Origin: Cytobacillus oceanisediminis
Lineage (GTDB): Bacteria > Bacillota > Bacilli > Bacillales > Cytobacillaceae
Assembly (NCBI RefSeq): GCF_022811925.1
Contig: NZ_CP065511.1
Span: 2,659,501-2,723,500 of the forward strand
Direction: 5' to 3'
Length of the DNA: 64,000 nt
Position numbers and translations under genes: made by a program. Below, piece by piece: positions 1-8,098 of the stretch (within the stretch, counting starts at the first letter, position 1; each line of letters opens with the position of its first letter). The notes below the pieces were generated by a model. It did no database searches and was not told the origin of the DNA. It saw nothing but the letters and a program-made list of their open reading frames with translations.

Positions 1-513
1 GATCATCAGCAGCGGAATGACATTCAGCAGTCGGCTTTCTGCCAATATAGCTGTATCGTCCAGTTCAATATATGCGTAACCTTCTCTTGTTAAAGAATAG
101 GCAGAAATGGCGATGTAGGTTAAGTACTTTGCTGTTTCCCTGAAAGCGGGTAAAAAAGTATCAGGAGAATACGGGACTATGAACCCCAATGTCTCCATGA
201 CTAATTTACTTGGTGATGGAATATTTATCTTCTGTCCGATGTATAGCCATTCCTGCCTAATCCCTGGGTTTGCTGACAGTATGGCATTAATTGTAGTTAG
301 ATAACGCTGTGAAATGCTCCATAATGTATCTCCCGGCTTTACCAGATAAGACCTGATAACTGGTCCGCTTTGCGGAATGTATAGAGCTAAACCAGGGATG
401 ATACCAGGTCCATTCTCAAGCCCATTAGCCGTTCTTATGTCCTGGATCGGAACATTATACTTTTGAGAAATGGTCCAAAGGCTATCGCCTGCCTGAACGA
501 TATGAATCCCCAT
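1..513 (-). CDS. LysM-containing spore/cortex hydrolase, YaaH/YdhD-like (3' part missing)
   Basis: The gene enters from the left edge, so only its first 171 codons are present. It begins at ATG (513) after a GAGGTG ribosome binding site. Two LysM domains are visible: the first starts at IHIVQAGDSLWTISQKY, the second at SYLVKPGDTLWSISQRY. A stretch with AFRETAKYLTYIAISAYSL follows, which resembles the start of the GH18-like catalytic domain of the YaaH/YdhD/YvbX spore proteins. LysM binds peptidoglycan, and the GH18 domain of SleL/YaaH cleaves cortex fragments during germination. There is no signal peptide, as is usual for these spore-coat-delivered enzymes. The catalytic part lies outside the window, so the exact family member cannot be decided. 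Confidence 0.75.
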   Translation of the reverse strand, partial: MGIHIVQAGDSLWTISQKYNVPIQDIRTANGLENGPGIIPGLALYIPQSGPVIRSYLVKPGDTLWSISQRYLTTINAILSANPGIRQEWLYIGQKINIPSPSKLVMETLGFIVPYSPDTFLPAFRETAKYLTYIAISAYSLTREGYAYIELDDTAILAESRLLNVIPLLMI

Positions 514-734
514 AATGCACCTCTTTTCACTTGCTTTTAATCAGTTTATGGGGGAGTCAAGCCTGAATAGTACCAACAGAGAAATCCAGTCCAAAGTAAA
601 ATTTTAAAAAGATTGTTATTAGGGGAGTGATTCGGTGCTGTTTGATGGGTGAACGAGTTATTTCTTTTGAAGCACACAAAAACAAGTGGCTTCAAGAATT
701 CTTGATAGCCACTTTCTCATTTCGCTTTAAATTA

Positions 735-1421
735 TTACTGATAATCAGCTTCATGCCCGCTCAGGGAATCCATGTGGCTGGCAATCATTGCAATGATGGT
801 GCTTGCCTCTTCTTTGCTGAAGATAAAGTGATCTTCGTCTTTGATCATTTCTTCGTCATCTGTCCAAATGCGATTAACCCTGCGAAGGACTCCATCACCG
901 GTTTCCTGGACCACTCCAAACTGATAGGATACCTCCACTTCGTTTTCCTTGAAAAAGGCAGTTACTTCTGGAGTTTCCCACTCTACATCTACTTCTTCAA
1001 AGATATCATCTTCGCCGTCAAAATCATATTCGTCGGCAATGTCGAAATCTTCCTCTTCTGAAACATATATTTCTTCATCATCTTCAAATTCAAAATGATC
1101 CTCATCTTCGCCATTCATGTAATCGTGAAGGCTTTCGTGGACTGTATCGATGATGTCTTCAATATCAAAAAGCATTGTTTTAGAAGTATGCCCCAGCTCA
1201 AAATCAAAGTCTTCTACATAGAATTCTTCATTATGCGGATCAAAGAAAAGAGTGCAAAAATACTCTCGATCATTATCATTGGTTTCAATAAAAAACTCCA
1301 TTCTGGGATGCTTGGCACCCCGGTCAATCGACATATGGCCAATCTGATCATATTTACTGCAAATCGATTCAAGATGGTCCTGCAACTCACCGCTTACCCT
1401 GTCAAACCATTCAAGTGACAT
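735..1421 (-). CDS. conserved hypothetical acidic protein
   Basis: This 228-residue protein is very acidic. Its central part (about residues 100-150) is a nearly continuous run of Asp and Glu broken by Phe and Tyr. No signal peptide, membrane segment or known catalytic motif is seen. The N- and C-terminal thirds look like ordinary alpha/beta sequence, so it may be two small domains joined by an acidic linker. The start at ATG 1421 follows a GGGAAGGGA stretch. It stands alone between the LysM gene and the TerD pair, transcribed in the same direction. I do not recognise the family. An acidic, cytoplasmic binding protein is possible, but that is only inference. Confidence 0.7.
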   Translation of the reverse strand: MSLEWFDRVSGELQDHLESICSKYDQIGHMSIDRGAKHPRMEFFIETNDNDREYFCTLFFDPHNEEFYVEDFDFELGHTSKTMLFDIEDIIDTVHESLHDYMNGEDEDHFEFEDDEEIYVSEEEDFDIADEYDFDGEDDIFEEVDVEWETPEVTAFFKENEVEVSYQFGVVQETGDGVLRRVNRIWTDDEEMIKDEDHFIFSKEEASTIIAMIASHMDSLSGHEADYQ

Positions 1422-1539
1422 ACTGCATCCCTTCCTCCCAAGGTTTTTCTCACACCTATTTTACCCATTCGCAATTTTTTAAGTATGGGATTAATACCCA
1501 ATAGCATTGGCTGAAGGTTCTCACTTGACAAACAAAATA

Positions 1540-1562
1540 GGCACCCAAACCATTTGGGTGCC
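1540..1562 (-). terminator. terminator after the yceE-like gene
   Basis: Perfect 10-bp stem (1540-1549 with 1553-1562) with a 3-base loop, just downstream of the yceE stop and followed on the minus strand by a T-rich tract (TATTTTGTTTG). Confidence 0.75.
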
Positions 1563-1573
1563 ATGAAGAAAAA

Positions 1574-2152
1574 TTAAACCTGCAGTCCATAGTTGCGGCA
1601 AAGGGCTGCCAAACCGCCTGAGAAGCCGCTGCCAATGGCATTGAACTTCCAGTCATTCCCATGGCGGTATAATTCACAGAAAACCACTGCTGTTTCAATT
1701 GAAAAATCTTCTCCAAGATCAAAACGCAGCAGCTCCTGATTATTGGATTCATCCACTAATCTTACGAATGCATTGGAAACCTGGCCGAAATTTTGCTGCC
1801 TTAATTCTGCATCATGAATAGTAACAGTTATGCCAATACGATGAACATGTGAAGGTATTTTGGTAAAGTCGACAACAAGCTGCTCATCGTCGCCGTCTCC
1901 TTCACCTGTACGGTTGTCTCCTGTATGTATAACTGCTCCGCTTGGATGCTGCAGATTATTATAGAAAATAAAATCATGATCATTTACACATTTACTAGTT
2001 TCATCTGCAAGAAATGCTGATGCGTCAAGGTCGAAATCATGTCCGCCGCTATATCTGTTCGTGTCCCAGCCCAGCCCGATAATGGCTTTAGTCAGGCCAG
2101 GATTTGTTTTAGTCAAGTCGATTCTTTGACCTTTTGATAATTGAATACCCAA
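1574..2152 (-). CDS. yceE: TerD-family stress protein, YceE-like
   Basis: The 192-residue product is a single TerD domain. It carries the conserved [17 protein letters not shown] and [14 protein letters not shown] segments, whose acidic residues form the calcium sites of the family, and ends in [14 protein letters not shown] as in B. subtilis YceE. The start chosen is TTG at 2152, placed 8 bases after AAGGAG; upstream in-frame codons give an extension not seen in the family. It lies 117 bp downstream of the yceD-like gene on the same strand, so the two are probably a small stress operon (tellurite/general and envelope stress in B. subtilis). The rest of the B. subtilis yceC-I operon is not present here. 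Confidence 0.9.
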   Translation of the reverse strand: MGIQLSKGQRIDLTKTNPGLTKAIIGLGWDTNRYSGGHDFDLDASAFLADETSKCVNDHDFIFYNNLQHPSGAVIHTGDNRTGEGDGDDEQLVVDFTKIPSHVHRIGITVTIHDAELRQQNFGQVSNAFVRLVDESNNQELLRFDLGEDFSIETAVVFCELYRHGNDWKFNAIGSGFSGGLAALCRNYGLQV

Positions 2153-2269
2153 GATAATCACTCCTTCATAACACAAATCCTTTTTTTCACGGCAGATCAT
2201 CAATATGAGGGGAATACACTCTAAAGAGAAAGTCAGGAAAAGCGGCTGCTCTGCCTGGCAATATGGAAC

Positions 2270-2851
2270 TTAACCTACCTGCAAACCGAAGTCAGTCGCA
2301 ATACGGGCAAGTCCTCCCTGATAGCCTGAACCCACTGCAGAGAATTTCCATTCGCCATTATGACGGTATAATTCGCCTACAACAATGGCAGTTTCAATGG
2401 AGAAATCTTCTCCTAGATCATAACGGATTAATTCTTCATTTGTTTCTTCATTAATGATTCTTGCAAATGCATTTGAAACCTGGCCAAAGTTTTGACCGCG
2501 CCCTTCGCCATCATGGATCGTAATGACAAAAGAAATCTTCTCAATGGAGGCAGGAACAGCACTAAGGTTAACTTTGACCTGCTCATCATCGCCATCTCCC
2601 TCACCTGTTCTGTTATCTCCTGTATGCAGAACTGAGCCATTGCCGCCTTCAAGCTGGTTGTAGAAAATAAAATCTTTATCAGATGCACATTTGCCGTTTG
2701 CATCTAATAAAAATACACTGGCATCGAGGTCGAAATCCAATCCTCCATCATATTTATTCGTATCCCAGCCGAGTCCTACTATTACATTAGATAACCCAGG
2801 ATTAGTTTTTGTTAAATCAATTTTTTGCCCTTTCGATAAAGAAATACCCAA
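2270..2851 (-). CDS. yceD: TerD-family stress protein, YceD-like
   Basis: This 193-residue TerD-domain protein is the first gene of the TerD pair. It shows [24 protein letters not shown] and [14 protein letters not shown], and the C-terminal [18 protein letters not shown] typical of B. subtilis YceD (GSP16O-like). The start codon is TTG at 2851, preceded by AAAGGATGG. TerD proteins bind calcium and are induced by general and cell-envelope stress; the biochemical role is not settled. Its closest relative in the window is the neighbouring yceE-like protein, so the two are tandem paralogues. A possible ECF-type -35 lies upstream. Confidence 0.9.
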   Translation of the reverse strand: MGISLSKGQKIDLTKTNPGLSNVIVGLGWDTNKYDGGLDFDLDASVFLLDANGKCASDKDFIFYNQLEGGNGSVLHTGDNRTGEGDGDDEQVKVNLSAVPASIEKISFVITIHDGEGRGQNFGQVSNAFARIINEETNEELIRYDLGEDFSIETAIVVGELYRHNGEWKFSAVGSGYQGGLARIATDFGLQVG

Positions 2852-2916
2852 CGTTCATCCATCCTTTCAAGTTCAATAATTTTACAAGAAGTATCGCTAT
2901 CATATTTGCGACTGAA

Positions 2917-2947
2917 AACTATGTACCCTTTAAGTGTAAACGTTTCA
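2917..2947 (-). promoter_or_regulatory. possible ECF sigma (SigW/M/X-type) promoter of yceD
   Basis: Reading the minus strand, an exact TGAAAC (2947-2942) is followed 14-16 bases later by GGTACATA. The -35 is the ECF consensus used by SigW, SigM and SigX, which also read yceC-I in B. subtilis. The -10 departs from CGTA, so this is tentative. Confidence 0.35.
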
Positions 2948-3093
2948 AAAGAAATCGTAAACCGATTTGCCATTGGGCTGGGAAAAAAGTTTCATTCCTG
3001 CATTAAATATCTTGATGGATAATTCTGTTCCTTCCTTTTTTGCCCGTCATTCTTTATAATATCTTGTTGGATATTAGAAAGGGGGGAAGGCGT

Positions 3094-4023
3094 ATGACCG
3101 AGCTAAAACAGCTAATTTTCTTTGATTTTGAAATGCTATGCAGCAAAAATGGTATGCTTTTTGAAGATATGGAGGCCATTCGCCTTGGTGCTGTAAAAGT
3201 TGAACTTGAAACAGGTAAGGTTACTGGATTTGACAGGTTCATTCGTCCACAGCAGGACTCACCATTAAGCTCATTCTGCAAAGAATTGACGGGGATATCC
3301 GACTCTGATCTAAAAACAGCGGATGACTTTTCAGAGGTATTTAAAGATTTTCTCTTTTGGGTCGGCGGAGTTAAAAAAGCAAGATTCTATTCCTGGTCGA
3401 CCAGTGACATCTTAAGATTGAAAGCTGATGCACTCAGGCATAATCTTCCCCAAGCTACGATTGATAAAATTACCAAAAGATATGTCGACTTTCAGGCTGT
3501 TTTTACAAAAAGAGCTTCCCGGACTGCAGCTTCCGTGGAAAAAGCATTGTCTTTCTATGACCTTTCTTTTATCGGCGAACCGCATCATCCCATGTATGAC
3601 GCCTATAATACTTTACGGATATATCAATCATTTGAAGAACAGAATGTAAAGAATGATTTAATTATGCTGCAGCAGTTTATATTTCAGGAAGATGAACTCC
3701 CTCCTATTGAAAGGCTCAGCCAGGAACTTAAGAATATTTTCCAAAAAGACTTGATAGAATTCTACTCCCATTTAAATGATGCTTTTCGTATGAAAGATGC
3801 TTGGAAATTGATAAAGAAAACTAAAAAGCTTGTTGAAAAATATGAGAATATCCTTCTCAGCCGTACAGGCATTTTTGATGAAGAATTGATTTCCAACGTT
3901 GAGGAATTAATCACTTTTTATCAGGAACTTCAAACAGCTTATAAAGAGCATTGTTCATACACGTCAAAAATTATGATTCTGCATGAACAAATGGTTGAAC
4001 CGCTGCAGAAAATATGCGGATAA
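3094..4023 (+). CDS. DEDDh-type 3'-5' exonuclease domain protein
   Basis: The 309-residue protein starts at ATG 3094 after GGGGGGAAGG. Its first ~185 residues form an RNase T/DnaQ-like fold: FFDFEML supplies the Asp-x-Glu of motif I, SWSTSDILRLK fits motif II, and HHPMYDAYNTLRIY supplies the His and last Asp of motif III. The DEDDh metal-binding set therefore looks complete and the domain is probably active on DNA or RNA ends. The C-terminal ~120 residues are helical and Lys/Glu-rich and are not recognised. It is a single-gene unit. It resembles KapD/DnaQ-like stand-alone exonucleases but has an extra C-terminal region, so no gene symbol is given. Confidence 0.75.
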   Translation: MTELKQLIFFDFEMLCSKNGMLFEDMEAIRLGAVKVELETGKVTGFDRFIRPQQDSPLSSFCKELTGISDSDLKTADDFSEVFKDFLFWVGGVKKARFYSWSTSDILRLKADALRHNLPQATIDKITKRYVDFQAVFTKRASRTAASVEKALSFYDLSFIGEPHHPMYDAYNTLRIYQSFEEQNVKNDLIMLQQFIFQEDELPPIERLSQELKNIFQKDLIEFYSHLNDAFRMKDAWKLIKKTKKLVEKYENILLSRTGIFDEELISNVEELITFYQELQTAYKEHCSYTSKIMILHEQMVEPLQKICG

Positions 4024-4173
4024 AAATGAGGTGACAAAACAGTTGCCTCTTCTTTTTATGCCGCCAATATTATATGATCCAGCACCCTTTGCAATGCTGA
4101 AGAACGTTTAGCTTGGTATTCTTTGCATTTTCAGAGATAATAACAATGCAAAAAAAATTGGGAGATGATACGT

Positions 4174-5076
4174 TTGGATAGAGTGCAGATGGCAGAGGAT
4201 CTGTCGTTTTCAAGAATCGTACATGGTCTATGGAGACTGGCTGACTGGAAATTTTCAGATGAAGAATTAATCACCTTAATAGAAAGGTGTTTTGAGCTGG
4301 GAATAACGACATTTGATCATGCCGATATATATGGCAGCTATACATGTGAAAGTCTGTTTGGAAGGGCTCTTGAGAAAAAGCCGGAACTCCGCGAAAAAAT
4401 GGAAATTGTAACGAAATGCGGGATTGTACTCCAGTCAACAAACCGCCCTGAGCATAAATCCCATCATTATAATACCGGAAAAAACCATATTATTGCTTCG
4501 GTTGAGAAGTCTTTGCAAAATCTGAAAACAGATTACATAGATACCTTGCTCATTCATCGTCCTGATCCTTTTATGGATCCTGAAGAAGTTTCTGAGGCAT
4601 TTTCAGCTTTAAAGGCTGCCGGCAAGGTAAGGCATTTTGGAGTATCCAATTTTAAAAGCCATCAGTTTACGATGCTTCAGTCATACCTTGATATGGATCT
4701 GATTACAAATCAAATTGAACTTTCTGCCTATCATCTGGAGAACTATGAGGATGGCACATTAAATCTGTGCATGGAAAAAAGAATCGCCCCGATGGCCTGG
4801 TCCCCTTTGGCCGGCGGCAAAATTTTTAGCGGTACTGAAGAAAAACCTGCACGCCTTAAAGCTGCATTACATAAAGTCGCAGAGGAAATCGGGGCAAGTG
4901 ATCTTGATGAAGTTTTATTTGCCTGGCTCTTAAATCATCCTGCCCGAATCATGCCAATTGTCGGGTCCGGCAAGATTGAAAGAATTGAACGTGCAGCCGG
5001 TTCATTAACTTACAAACTTAACAGGGACCAGTGGTTTGAGATTCTTCAAAGTTCAATGGGGCATGATGTGCCTTAA
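4174..5076 (+). CDS. aldo/keto reductase, YdhF/YcsN-like
   Basis: An NADPH-dependent aldo/keto reductase of about 300 residues. Family marks are GITTFDHADIYGSY (catalytic Asp and Tyr region), EIVTKCGI (catalytic Lys), LLIHRPDP (His), GKVRHFGVSNF and PMAWSPLAGG. The C-terminal MPIVGSGKIERI is the cofactor phosphate-binding region. I prefer TTG at 4174 because GGGAG lies 9 bases upstream; the ATG at 4165 directly abuts that site and would be poorly spaced. Overall similarity is to E. coli YdhF and B. subtilis YcsN, whose natural substrates are unknown. It is a single transcription unit ending in a strong bidirectional terminator. Confidence 0.85.
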   Translation: MDRVQMAEDLSFSRIVHGLWRLADWKFSDEELITLIERCFELGITTFDHADIYGSYTCESLFGRALEKKPELREKMEIVTKCGIVLQSTNRPEHKSHHYNTGKNHIIASVEKSLQNLKTDYIDTLLIHRPDPFMDPEEVSEAFSALKAAGKVRHFGVSNFKSHQFTMLQSYLDMDLITNQIELSAYHLENYEDGTLNLCMEKRIAPMAWSPLAGGKIFSGTEEKPARLKAALHKVAEEIGASDLDEVLFAWLLNHPARIMPIVGSGKIERIERAAGSLTYKLNRDQWFEILQSSMGHDVP

Positions 5077-5083
5077 TATATAC

Positions 5084-5117
5084 AAACAGCCCTATTCCAA
5101 ATAGAATAGGGCTGTTT
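5084..5117. terminator. bidirectional terminator between convergent genes
   Basis: Perfect 14-bp stem (5084-5097 with 5104-5117) with a 6-base loop, A-rich on one side and T-rich on the other, between the aldo/keto reductase and the lipoprotein gene. Confidence 0.85.
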
Positions 5118-5126
5118 GCTGCGCAT

Positions 5127-5615
5127 TTATTGGAAAACGCTGTTGAAAGCAGGAGCAGATAGTTCCACTTCTTCAAAAACTTTAGTCATTGAATTGATAT
5201 ATTCCTCTTTAAATGGCTCTGCTTCCGCCATATCCTCGGATCCTGCTTTTACAAGCTCAGCTTTTTTAGCATAGTATTGAGAAAGGCTATCAACCGCTGC
5301 CTCAATATCCTTAGTGTAGTCTGTTAATTCTTCTGGTACAGACACGGCTTTCGCTTCCTTTTCAAAAGCTGCAGCTGCTTCAGCTGGATCCTGACCTTCA
5401 GCGGTCAAGTTTGCATCTGTGTTTCGAATTACTTTTGTCACTTCTCCCTGATAGCTTAGCAGAGCCGAGCGCACTTCTTTTCCTTCATCAGCGGCCTCAG
5501 TCGTCTCAGCTGCGGACTCTTCCTTTTCTTCCCCTTTAGAAGCCTCTTCGTTTGAGCATGCTCCAAGCATTAGTGTCAGTACAGCTGCTGAAAGCAAGAA
5601 AGATAATTTCTTCAT
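5127..5615 (-). CDS. small secreted lipoprotein, unknown role
   Basis: A 162-residue lipoprotein. Residues 1-20 form a lipoprotein signal peptide ending in the lipobox LGAC, so Cys20 should be lipidated and the protein anchored outside the membrane. A Glu/Ala-rich linker (about 22-48) is followed by a predicted all-helical domain with AVDSLSQYYAKKAELV and KEEYINSMTKVFEE. No catalytic motif is seen. The helical domain could be a small binding bundle, but the family is not recognised. It is monocistronic, convergent with the aldo/keto reductase. Confidence 0.8.
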   Translation of the reverse strand: MKKLSFLLSAAVLTLMLGACSNEEASKGEEKEESAAETTEAADEGKEVRSALLSYQGEVTKVIRNTDANLTAEGQDPAEAAAAFEKEAKAVSVPEELTDYTKDIEAAVDSLSQYYAKKAELVKAGSEDMAEAEPFKEEYINSMTKVFEEVELSAPAFNSVFQ

Positions 5616-5908
5616 GTAATGGTCCTCTCCTTCTTTTTGTTTTAGAGGTAGTTTTGGTTGACTCCCTATGTAGTCAGATCCATGACATTGTCTGCCAATT
5701 TACTGACAATTAATAATTTACCTATTTTTTCAATTTTTTGCAACACTTTTTATTGCGATTCACGAAATTTCGGGGATGCAGAGCATCATGCTCACTATGC
5801 TTTCAGTATCAAATTAGAAATGTATAGGCTTTTATAGGATAGTGCCCATCCCTCTCAAAAAGGGCTGGCATAGGCTATTATAAAAAGTGAAAACTGAGGA
5901 GTGTTCCT

Positions 5909-6817
5909 ATGGCCAAACAATCAAATGAGGATGGAAACCCTAAGCTTTATCTAAGCCATTCAGACACTGTTTCAAATCAGGGTACTTATCGTCTGAACTT
6001 TCTCCAGGAAGTATTGAAAGAACAGCAAACTGTTAATACCCGTTTATCTGAAACATATGAAAATATGAAAAATCAGCTCGATGATTCCTTTTCTGACATG
6101 AGTAAACTTGTAAAAAGAGCAGCTGGTAAACAAAATAATCATATTGAGCATTTGACATCTAAGCTTGATAAGCAGGATGCTTTTTTATCGAGTTTTCTGG
6201 AAATGATGAACCAGCGCGAAAAGGAAAATGATACTCTGAATAAAAGGCTGGATGCCCTGGAGGAAATAAATAAAGAAATAAAGGAAACCCTTGAAAATGA
6301 AGAGCCGGTAAACCAGAAGATACTTGAACAATTATCCTGTCAGGAAGCGGAAACTCAGGCACTTTCCCGAAAGTTTGATAAATTTGACGCTTTTACTGAG
6401 GAAGCTGTTTCAAATTTCAAAGCACAGGAAGAAATGAAAGCAGAATTAAGCAAAAAGCTTGATGTACAGGAATTATTTCATAATACCGTAATGGAACGTT
6501 TAGAGCAGCAGTTTACAGCATTTTCAGAGGAAGCTGAGAAAAAGTTAAAAACACAGGAGCAAATGAAAGAAGAATTAAACAAGAAGCTTGGTCTACAGGA
6601 ACAGGCAAGCAAGTCGATAATGGAACGCTTAAACCGCCAGGAAGCAATCACAGAAAAAATCAGCAGGCAATTAGACAATCTTAAATCGGTTGTCTACGAG
6701 AGGGCCTCCCACCTTTCTGAACGCTTTGAAAAAAGCTTTAAGCTGCTGGCAAAACCAGTCCACAGTTTCTTTGTAAATCAGGAGGAAAAAGCAAGAGAAA
6801 GTAGTGATAAAGAGTAA
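5909..6817 (+). CDS. long coiled-coil protein with internal repeats
   Basis: This 302-residue protein is almost entirely heptad-like coiled coil with no signal peptide or membrane segment. Repeats of about 60 residues can be seen: QEEMKAELSKKLDVQELFHN with VMERLEQQ is echoed by QEQMKEELNKKLGLQEQASK with IMERLNRQ, and weaker copies occur nearer the N-terminus (LTSKLDKQDAF, LSRKFDKFDAF). A short less regular head and a tail with KLLAKPVHSFFVNQ complete it. The start at ATG 5909 follows TGAGGAG. A structural, scaffold or spore-coat role is plausible, but nothing in the neighbourhood decides it. Growth of the repeat by internal duplication is clear from the sequence. Confidence 0.75.
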   Translation: MAKQSNEDGNPKLYLSHSDTVSNQGTYRLNFLQEVLKEQQTVNTRLSETYENMKNQLDDSFSDMSKLVKRAAGKQNNHIEHLTSKLDKQDAFLSSFLEMMNQREKENDTLNKRLDALEEINKEIKETLENEEPVNQKILEQLSCQEAETQALSRKFDKFDAFTEEAVSNFKAQEEMKAELSKKLDVQELFHNTVMERLEQQFTAFSEEAEKKLKTQEQMKEELNKKLGLQEQASKSIMERLNRQEAITEKISRQLDNLKSVVYERASHLSERFEKSFKLLAKPVHSFFVNQEEKARESSDKE

Positions 6818-6819
6818 AA

Positions 6820-6851
6820 AAAAGAAGGCACCCGGAAAGGTGCCTTCTTTT
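6820..6851. terminator. bidirectional terminator
   Basis: Perfect 13-bp stem (6820-6832 with 6839-6851) with a 6-base loop, T-rich on both sides, between the convergent coiled-coil and LysM-3D genes. Confidence 0.85.
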
Positions 6852-6857
6852 CTAGTA

Positions 6858-7811
6858 TTAATCTAGAATCGTAACTTTAACTGTTTTTCTGCCGAAATTG
6901 ATTGCGTCTTCCTGAGAAGGCATGAAGATATCGATCTTGTTGCCTTTAATGGCTCCGCCAGTATCACCTGCGACAGCATTACCATAACCTTCAACATGGA
7001 CTTTAGTTCCCAGTGGTATCACATTAGGATCCACAGAAATTACTTTTTGATCCGGATTCTCTTTTAAATTGATTCCTGTAGCAGTGATTCCTGAGCATCC
7101 TTCACAATCGGCTGTATAGGCTGTTGCTTCCATACTAAGCACATTTTGAGCTGTTTCTTTATTTGCAGATTCCGCGGGTGCTTCTGCTTCAGCCTCGGCA
7201 GCAGGCTTGGATTCCGCTTCAGGCTTGGCAGGCTCAGGTGCAGGCTTTGCTTCCGCAGCAGGTTTTGCTGGCTCTGGTTCTTGATTTGACTCTGCTGCTT
7301 GCTTTGCTTCTGGAGCCGGCTGAGATTTTTCAACTGGCTGCGTTTGTTTTGCTGCAGGCTGTTCAGACTTTTGCACAGGAGCTGAAACTGTCTCTGCAGG
7401 TTTTTCTGATTTTGCTGGAGCCTTAACTGCAGCAACTGCAGCATTAACAGCTTTAGCATTCGGATAAAGGATTAATTCATTGTCCGGCAGAATTAAATCA
7501 GAGCTTAAGTTGTTCCATTCTTTGATTGCCTCTGCTGTGACGTTATGTTCTCTTGCTATATCCCAAAGAGTATCGCCTTTTGATACTATGTATTTCTTTT
7601 CCAGATATACATTAAGTACATCATCTGGATGGATGATATGTGAAGACAACCCATTCCATTCTTTTATCATGTCAACTGGTGTATTATATGTTTGGGAAAA
7701 ATCCCAAAGAGTATCGCCTTTTTTTACTGTCACTTCTTCTGCTTGTACATTAGCACCTGCTGTTCCGGTAATTGCCGCAGCAGCTACAAAAGATAAAATT
7801 GATTTTTTCAT
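6858..7811 (-). CDS. yocH: secreted LysM-3D domain cell-wall protein, YocH-like
   Basis: The 317-residue product begins with a Sec signal peptide ending near NVQAEE. Two LysM domains follow (VTVKKGDTLWDFSQTY and YIVSKGDTLWDIAREH), then a long Ala/Pro/Glu/Lys linker of about 100 residues, and a C-terminal 3D domain (from SMEATAYTADCEG) with the conserved Asp residues in SVDPNVIPLGT, AGDTGGAIKG and KIDIF. This is the architecture of B. subtilis YocH, a wall-associated, probably muralytic protein (3D resembles the MltA lytic transglycosylase core). An exact WalR box lies about 100 bp upstream, matching the control of yocH by WalRK. The linker is longer and more repetitive than in B. subtilis. 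Confidence 0.85.
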   Translation of the reverse strand: MKKSILSFVAAAAITGTAGANVQAEEVTVKKGDTLWDFSQTYNTPVDMIKEWNGLSSHIIHPDDVLNVYLEKKYIVSKGDTLWDIAREHNVTAEAIKEWNNLSSDLILPDNELILYPNAKAVNAAVAAVKAPAKSEKPAETVSAPVQKSEQPAAKQTQPVEKSQPAPEAKQAAESNQEPEPAKPAAEAKPAPEPAKPEAESKPAAEAEAEAPAESANKETAQNVLSMEATAYTADCEGCSGITATGINLKENPDQKVISVDPNVIPLGTKVHVEGYGNAVAGDTGGAIKGNKIDIFMPSQEDAINFGRKTVKVTILD

Positions 7812-7914
7812 GTTGTTAAAACCTCCCGTATAGCTCGTTTTTAGCTAACGGGGTTAATAATAACATGGAATCTTTACTAAAAAAGAACAAATAGATAATA
7901 ATCCCGTTACGCAT

Positions 7915-7931
7915 ATAACAGAACGATAACA
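7915..7931 (-). promoter_or_regulatory. WalR box of the yocH-like gene
   Basis: On the minus strand the sequence is TGTTAT-CGTTC-TGTTAT, an exact fit to the WalR direct repeat TGTWAH-N5-TGTWAH. It lies 104 bp upstream of the start codon, consistent with activation of this wall gene by the WalRK system. Confidence 0.75.
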
Positions 7932-8075
7932 AACACATTTCAGAGAAAAGGGACCTATAAAACGAAATTAATGTTTTTCCTTGATATCATGGGAATCTCT
8001 CCAATGTTATGATATTTTTCCTATATATTGGAAAATCAATTATTAAACAGGACAGGAATTAATTTCTAACAAAAA

Positions 8076-8098
8076 AGCCAATCCTTTTAGGATTGACT
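8076..8098 (-). terminator. terminator of the histidine kinase gene
   Basis: On the minus strand a 9-bp stem with one imperfect pair (8098-8090 with 8084-8076, 5-base loop) is followed by TTTTTT. The stem overlaps the kinase stop codon. Confidence 0.7.

Noticed and set aside
627..1061. Plus-strand open frame opposite the acidic protein
   Set aside because: It is the complement of an Asp/Glu-rich gene, which keeps the opposite strand open; no ribosome binding site and implausible Phe-rich composition.
4024..4060. Terminator after the exonuclease gene
   Set aside because: Only an imperfect stem around GAGGTGAC and GTTGCCTC with a T-rich tail; too weak to list.
5781..5793. Palindrome GAGCAT-C-ATGCTC as an operator
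   Set aside because: Short and isolated, with no promoter placed around it; could be chance.
7163..7426. Plus-strand Leu/Gln-rich frame opposite the Ala/Pro linker of the LysM-3D gene
   Set aside because: Shadow of the repetitive linker; no start signal.
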